NCBI RefSeq assembly: GCF_026130605.1
Contig: NZ_JANFAU010000021.1
Location: forward strand, 1 to 51,913
Reading direction: 5' to 3'
DNA: 51,913 nt
Origin: Sphingomonas lycopersici
GTDB taxonomy: Bacteria; Pseudomonadota; Alphaproteobacteria; Sphingomonadales; Sphingomonadaceae
In this document: positions 51,913-51,913 of the stretch, in pieces
Position numbering within the stretch: position 1 is the stretch's first letter
Layout of the letters: every line of letters starts with the position of its first letter
Notes under the pieces: model-generated
The model's database searches: none
Told to the model about the DNA's origin: nothing
What the model saw: the letters and a program-made list of their open reading frames with translations, nothing else
Position numbers and translations under genes: made by a program

Positions 51913-51913
51913 A

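Overview
The window is GC-rich alphaproteobacterial chromosome, most likely Sphingomonas or a close sphingomonad. Evidence for this includes two secreted proteins ending in the PEPxxWA-CTERM sorting motif, a GcrA-type cell-cycle regulator, the RegB/RegA redox pair, an rplY-pth-ychF string, an argD-argF-hslO string and a bc1 complex encoded as petABC. No tRNA, rRNA, CRISPR array, prophage or transposase gene was seen. Almost everything is ordinary core metabolism; the unusual content is in repeats, palindromic sites and a few lineage-type secreted proteins.

Layout, left to right: glycyl-tRNA synthetase (glyS partial, glyQ); a TraB/GumN-like protein; rplY-pth, a 2OG-Fe(II) oxygenase-like gene, a long Gln/Arg-rich lipoprotein and ychF; a phosphodiesterase-like lipoprotein and a MaoC-type hydratase; two divergent paralogous Tyr-rich lipoproteins; apt; the bc1 operon petABC; trmL; a nitronate monooxygenase-like gene; an acyl-CoA dehydrogenase divergent from an aminoglycoside-phosphotransferase-fold gene with its DUF6285 partner; glutaryl-CoA dehydrogenase. 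Next is a tightly overlapping seven-gene operon, cyoABCD-SURF1-regB-regA, divergent from an MFS transporter. Then come acnA, two tandem secreted zinc metalloproteases, an amino-acid permease, hemF with a GNAT gene, two membrane proteins, lipB, a small lipoprotein, a secreted protein of unknown function, queC-queE, a DUF3617-like protein, hslO, argF, argD, parE, a TadG/TadE pair and the C-terminal part of gcrA.

Themes. Respiration dominates: the bc1 complex, a bo3-type quinol oxidase with its assembly factor and a quinone-sensing two-component system in one operon, aconitase and aerobic haem synthesis. Acyl-CoA catabolism forms a second block, with palindromic sites in two of its promoter regions.

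Repeats. Five families of palindromic intergenic elements occur. The largest has a 69-bp unit present six times in one orientation. Five copies are intergenic. The sixth, at the left edge, lies inside glyS and is read through in frame; 69 is a multiple of three. This in-frame palindrome in an essential synthetase gene is the most striking observation. The only stretch over 300 bases without a gene is 46692-47011, which holds a promoter-like sequence, a hairpin and two palindromic elements.
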